Assembly: GCA_902494595.1 (NCBI GenBank)
Contig: CABUTY010000027.1
Span: 1 to 9,762 of the forward strand
DNA from: an uncultured Porphyromonadaceae bacterium
GTDB taxonomy: Bacteria > Bacteroidota > Bacteroidia > Bacteroidales > Muribaculaceae
Direction: 5' to 3'
Length of the DNA: 9,762 nucleotides
The position numbers and the translations under genes were made by a program. A model generated the notes under the pieces. That model made no database searches and was not told the DNA's origin. It saw only the letters and a program-made list of their open reading frames with translations. Below are positions 6,324-9,762 of this stretch, one piece after another. Every line of letters begins with the position of its first letter. The stretch's first letter is position 1.

Positions 6324-6408
6324 TGAAAAATATCTTAATGCGAGTATGGTACGCCGGGTTAAGGATGCCGTATAAACGCGAGGATATGTGAAACTAATCT
6401 TATCGATT

Positions 6409-9400
6409 ATGAGAACAACCAAGAGGAAGCTGCTTGCCGCGATAGGGATATTGGCGGTAAGCGTTGCGAGTGCGAGCGGCGGGGTACCGGCGCTTCACGA
6501 CGCAGTGGCGCAGAAAGCTGCCGAGGGAGTGCGCCGGACCATGAAGCCGGCGTCATTCAGGACCGCGGCTCAGAGGACTGCAACCCCTATGGCGGCCGAC
6601 CAGACGGCGGCAACGCCGGGCAGCGTGACCGCCACCACATTCAACGGCACTATGGCCGTGACTCCCGCCGATGTACCCGCAAGGGCTGTGCAGATGTCGT
6701 TCAATGGCGATAAATATCAGTATGCCAACGATGCCGCTGTGGAAATCAAGGGGGATTCCATCTACATGAGCAACTTCTTCGGATGGGGCACAACGATATC
6801 GGCCAAGATTGATCTGGCCACCGGCCTCTTCGACATCAAGCCCCAGCTGGTCTATGACCACCCCACTTACGGCGAGGTAGACATCCTCAGCTGCGACCCC
6901 TCCTCCAACACCTTCGACACCAAAGGAACGGTCGCCGGCAAGGTACAGGATGGCATGGTGACCATAGGCCCATGGGCCGCAGTAATCATGCAGGGCGAGT
7001 ATAAGAACTACACCATAGGCTACGGTATGCATACCCGCAGCGATTTCCGGGCTCCCAACTCGACTATGGCATCCGTGGAACAGGTTACCGACACCGCCGG
7101 CAATGTGTCCACTAAAAACGTCACCAACAATCTGTGGGCGGAGTCATTGGGCACCAATGCCGTGAAGCTTTACAACTTTGCCGGCACGGGAGCAGCCATC
7201 ACCGTGTACACACGCAGCGACAAGACCTGCCGCATAGCCCCCACGCAGCTCTTCTCCAACAGCTACGGTGCTTTCTTCTGCTATCCGGCCGACTGGAGCA
7301 AGGGCTCCATCTATGTGCGCGACATAGTCGGCACCACCACGCAGAAAGCGCTTGTGCTGGGCAACTGGGGCATTTACACTAACAACGGCAAGTATTATTA
7401 CGGCCGCTATCTGAGCACGGAGATCACGTTGCCCTTCGATGTGACCTATCCGCCGGCCCAGGATAACGGCTGGACGGGCAGCGGCACGGAAGCCGATCCA
7501 TACCAGGTGGCTACCGTGGCCGACCTTTTCGCTATTGCCGATGCCGTGAACTCCGCGGAAATCCCCGAAGGAGCCAAGAAAGTGACCACCTTCAACGGCG
7601 TGCATTTCAAACAGACAAAGGCCATAAACCTCAAGGGGTATCAGTTCACACCTATCGGAGGCAACGACGACATGTACCGCTTCGGAGGTATCTATGACGG
7701 TGACAACAAGACCATTTCCTACCTGACGGTCAACACGGGGTCGAAGGGTTACGCGGCACTCTTCGGAGCTGCCGACACGCTGAGCGTCATAAAGAATGTA
7801 TCGCTGAGCTCACCGGATATCACCGTCGACAGCTATTACTATGCCGGCGGCGTGGTGGCCTATGGCGCAGGTCATGTGGAGAACTGCAAGGTCACCAACG
7901 GCAACATCAAGGGTGCCCTTATAGTGGGTGGCGTCTGCGGCTCTTCCGGCCCGGCTACCAAACTCTCGTTCACCGGAAAGGTGCAGGGAACGTCAAATAT
8001 CGGAGGCGTGATAGGCAACATGCGTTATCCGGCCACCTTCCTCAGCGCCACCAATACCGAGGTGACATGCTTCGGAGGCCAGGACTCCTATTCCGCCGGC
8101 GGCGTGATCGGATACCTTACCAATTCATCCCTCAACGGGAATACCGGAGGCTATCTTGCCGATTCTTACTTCAGCGGCAAGGTGATAATGTGCAAGGGCG
8201 GCATATATGCCGGCGGCGTGTCGGGAATATCGGTAGGCGCTCCCGTGAGCAGATGCTTCTCGATAGGTGAGGTCACCAATACAGCCACCGTAAGCTCGTC
8301 GGCCATCGGCGGCGTGGTGGGTGCCATTCAGAGCACGCTTATCGAGGACTGCTTCTTTGCCGGCAACCTTGAGGTGCCCTCGCAGTGGGCCGGCTCGATA
8401 GCCGGTTACTGCATCAATGTGCAGACGCAGTCGGGAGTGACTCACAGCGAAATCAAAAACTGCTACGTGACAGGCCATTCACGCTCCACTTCCAATTATT
8501 CGTATACTCCGTATCTGGGATGGTTCGACACGCGCACTTTCGGCACGGCTCCCACCATTACCAACTGCAAGCTTGACGTCACCGTGATGCCGCGACTCAA
8601 CACGGCAGAGAGCGTCACTGATCTTGTCGCCATGACTTCCGATACTCCCTGGGAAGGTTTCAGCACCGATGTATGGACTTTCGAGAAGGGTTTCTATCCC
8701 TCGATAAAGACAATCCCGGCCAATTCCGTCAAGAATGTAGCGAAGGCCCCCATACTGTTCACGGGCGCCGACAACGTTGAGAACACGAGCTCAGACTTCA
8801 CCATGCCGGGCACCAACAGCGTGAAATGGCAGGTACTCAAGGATGGCAAGCTCGGCACTGAGGGCCGCGGTATCATCATCTCCGGCACCAATCCTTATCA
8901 GGGCCATCTAAACGGCGCCATAGCCACCGACACCGTGGTGGCTTCCAATGGCCAGGTGAAGAAATGGCTCGTGGTGAAACTGGCTCCCAAGAGTATGTTC
9001 GAGGGCGAAGGCACCGCCGAGAATCCTTATAAGTTAGCTACCAAGGAGGATCTGTTACGTCTCAGCGAGGCTACTACAACCAACATGCTTACCTTCGACG
9101 GCGCTTACTTCCTCATAACCGCCGACATCGACATGCAGGGCGACCAGGCATTCAAGGGCATAAGCTGCTGCTCAAGCGCCACGTATAAGTTCGGTGGCAT
9201 CCTCGACGGCGGCAATCATACACTGCACGGCATCAAGATGAATATTCCTGTCAAAGGGGATGACGGCAAGGTTACCGCCGGCAAGGATACATACCGTGGC
9301 TTTATCGGCCGACTCAAGGCAGGCGGCGCCGTGAAGAACCTGCGCATGGGCGACGACTGCGTGTTCAATCTGTGGAGCAACTCGGGCGTATTCGTGGCCG

Positions 9401-9762
9401 AGAATTACGGCGACATCATCAATTGCCGCAACTATGCAACAGTTAACGCTTATGCGGGTACTTCGGGCGGCATCTGCGGCTACAGCCGCGCCGGCGGCCG
9501 CGTGATCGACTGCTATAACGCCGGTACAATCAACGGCGGCTTCCACTATGTGGGCGGTATCGCCGCTTATAACTATGGACTGCTGAGCGGTTGTCAGAAC
9601 GACGGCAAGGTGCGGATCGTGGATCTGTCGGCCAATTATACGGAAAGCCAGTATGATGGCTGCGGCGGTATCGCTCTCGCCAACTTCGGTACGCTCACCG
9701 ACTGTCTCAACACCGGCGAGGTGAACGGCTACAAAACCAGCGGCGGTATCGTGGGCTGGTAC
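6409..9762 (+). CDS. Large secreted GLUG-repeat / beta-helix protein (5' part, truncated by window edge)
   Basis: The frame is open for 1118 codons from ATG 6409 to the window end with no stop. Residues 1-23 form a signal peptide (MRTTKRKLLAAIGILAVSVA...). Residues 24-70 are an Ala/Thr-rich linker. Residues 72-352 are beta-rich and again show two similar halves. Then come two beta-helix modules, each opening with a G-x-GT..(D/N)PY..AT..DL motif: GSGTEADPYQVATVADL near 357 and GEGTAENPYKLATKEDL near 866. Each has a FGGI(Y/L)DG(D/G)N segment followed by GLUG-like repeats of 20-30 residues (for example YAGGVVAYGAGHVENCKV, SAIGGVVGAIQSTLIEDCFF, TSGGICGYSRAGGRVIDCYN). About seven repeats are seen in module one and four to five in module two before the cut. 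A beta-sandwich-like linker occupies about 765-862. GLUG proteins are typically surface or secreted adhesin-like proteins; the partner is unknown. The start is supported by the signal peptide and promoter. Confidence 0.87.
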   Translation, partial: MRTTKRKLLAAIGILAVSVASASGGVPALHDAVAQKAAEGVRRTMKPASFRTAAQRTATPMAADQTAATPGSVTATTFNGTMAVTPADVPARAVQMSFNGDKYQYANDAAVEIKGDSIYMSNFFGWGTTISAKIDLATGLFDIKPQLVYDHPTYGEVDILSCDPSSNTFDTKGTVAGKVQDGMVTIGPWAAVIMQGEYKNYTIGYGMHTRSDFRAPNSTMASVEQVTDTAGNVSTKNVTNNLWAESLGTNAVKLYNFAGTGAAITVYTRSDKTCRIAPTQLFSNSYGAFFCYPADWSKGSIYVRDIVGTTTQKALVLGNWGIYTNNGKYYYGRYLSTEITLPFDVTYPPAQDNGWTGSGTEADPYQVATVADLFAIADAVNSAEIPEGAKKVTTFNGVHFKQTKAINLKGYQFTPIGGNDDMYRFGGIYDGDNKTISYLTVNTGSKGYAALFGAADTLSVIKNVSLSSPDITVDSYYYAGGVVAYGAGHVENCKVTNGNIKGALIVGGVCGSSGPATKLSFTGKVQGTSNIGGVIGNMRYPATFLSATNTEVTCFGGQDSYSAGGVIGYLTNSSLNGNTGGYLADSYFSGKVIMCKGGIYAGGVSGISVGAPVSRCFSIGEVTNTATVSSSAIGGVVGAIQSTLIEDCFFAGNLEVPSQWAGSIAGYCINVQTQSGVTHSEIKNCYVTGHSRSTSNYSYTPYLGWFDTRTFGTAPTITNCKLDVTVMPRLNTAESVTDLVAMTSDTPWEGFSTDVWTFEKGFYPSIKTIPANSVKNVAKAPILFTGADNVENTSSDFTMPGTNSVKWQVLKDGKLGTEGRGIIISGTNPYQGHLNGAIATDTVVASNGQVKKWLVVKLAPKSMFEGEGTAENPYKLATKEDLLRLSEATTTNMLTFDGAYFLITADIDMQGDQAFKGISCCSSATYKFGGILDGGNHTLHGIKMNIPVKGDDGKVTAGKDTYRGFIGRLKAGGAVKNLRMGDDCVFNLWSNSGVFVAENYGDIINCRNYATVNAYAGTSGGICGYSRAGGRVIDCYNAGTINGGFHYVGGIAAYNYGLLSGCQNDGKVRIVDLSANYTESQYDGCGGIALANFGTLTDCLNTGEVNGYKTSGGIVGWY

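Noticed and set aside
6149..6391. 80-residue open frame across the inverted-repeat element, and a 17-codon ORF from ATG 6338 in the GLUG leader
   Set aside because: The longer one runs through palindromic sequence and a promoter with no signs of coding. The short one could be an upstream ORF, but nothing supports translation.
6553..7605. Antisense open frames inside the GLUG-repeat gene
   Set aside because: They are shadows of GC-rich repetitive coding sequence; the plus frame has a signal peptide and repeats over its whole length.

Overview
This window most likely comes from a member of the Bacteroidales, probably a gut lineage such as the Muribaculaceae. Three things point there. First, promoters fit the Bacteroidota pattern of a -33 TTTG/TTG, a spacer of 19-20 bases and a -7 TAnnTTTG; three good cases are visible. 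Second, start codons have AT-rich leaders with no clear Shine-Dalgarno. Third, the gene content is a SusC-era style TonB-dependent outer membrane receptor, a BspA-type leucine-rich repeat surface protein ending in a FNLQG...AGIYVK tail, and a giant secreted GLUG-repeat protein. The family-level placement is an inference.

Layout. Bases 1-1092 (minus) are the 5' part of a TonB-dependent receptor/outer membrane beta-barrel gene cut by the window edge. A 267-base divergent intergenic region carries palindromic sequence and the promoter of the next gene. Bases 1360-3486 (plus) encode a 708-residue secreted protein with a calycin-like beta domain followed by BspA leucine-rich repeats. A hairpin at 3512-3546 separates it from a convergent minus-strand run. 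In transcription order that run is a six-helix DUF308 membrane protein (6023 to 5415), the RNase P RNA gene rnpB (about 5360 to 4998) with its own strong promoter and a classic terminator, and a YihY/BrkB-family membrane protein (4935 to 3562). Bases 6024-6408 are a 385-base divergent gap holding a roughly 176-base element with inverted-repeat ends and two inner copies of a palindromic sequence, followed by the promoter of the last gene. Bases 6409-9762 (plus) are the 5' part of a very large secreted GLUG/beta-helix protein that runs off the window.

How they fit together. The outer genes are cell-envelope or surface functions: nutrient uptake, and adhesion or binding. The middle block combines a housekeeping ribozyme that matures tRNA 5' ends with two inner membrane proteins of unknown role. 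I see no tRNA, rRNA, CRISPR array, phage, restriction or toxin system. The most unusual material is (a) the inverted-repeat element beside the GLUG promoter, (b) tight packing of rnpB signals against its neighbours, including a GNRA-capped hairpin ahead of P1, and (c) a similar duplicated beta-domain pattern at the N-terminus of both secreted proteins.
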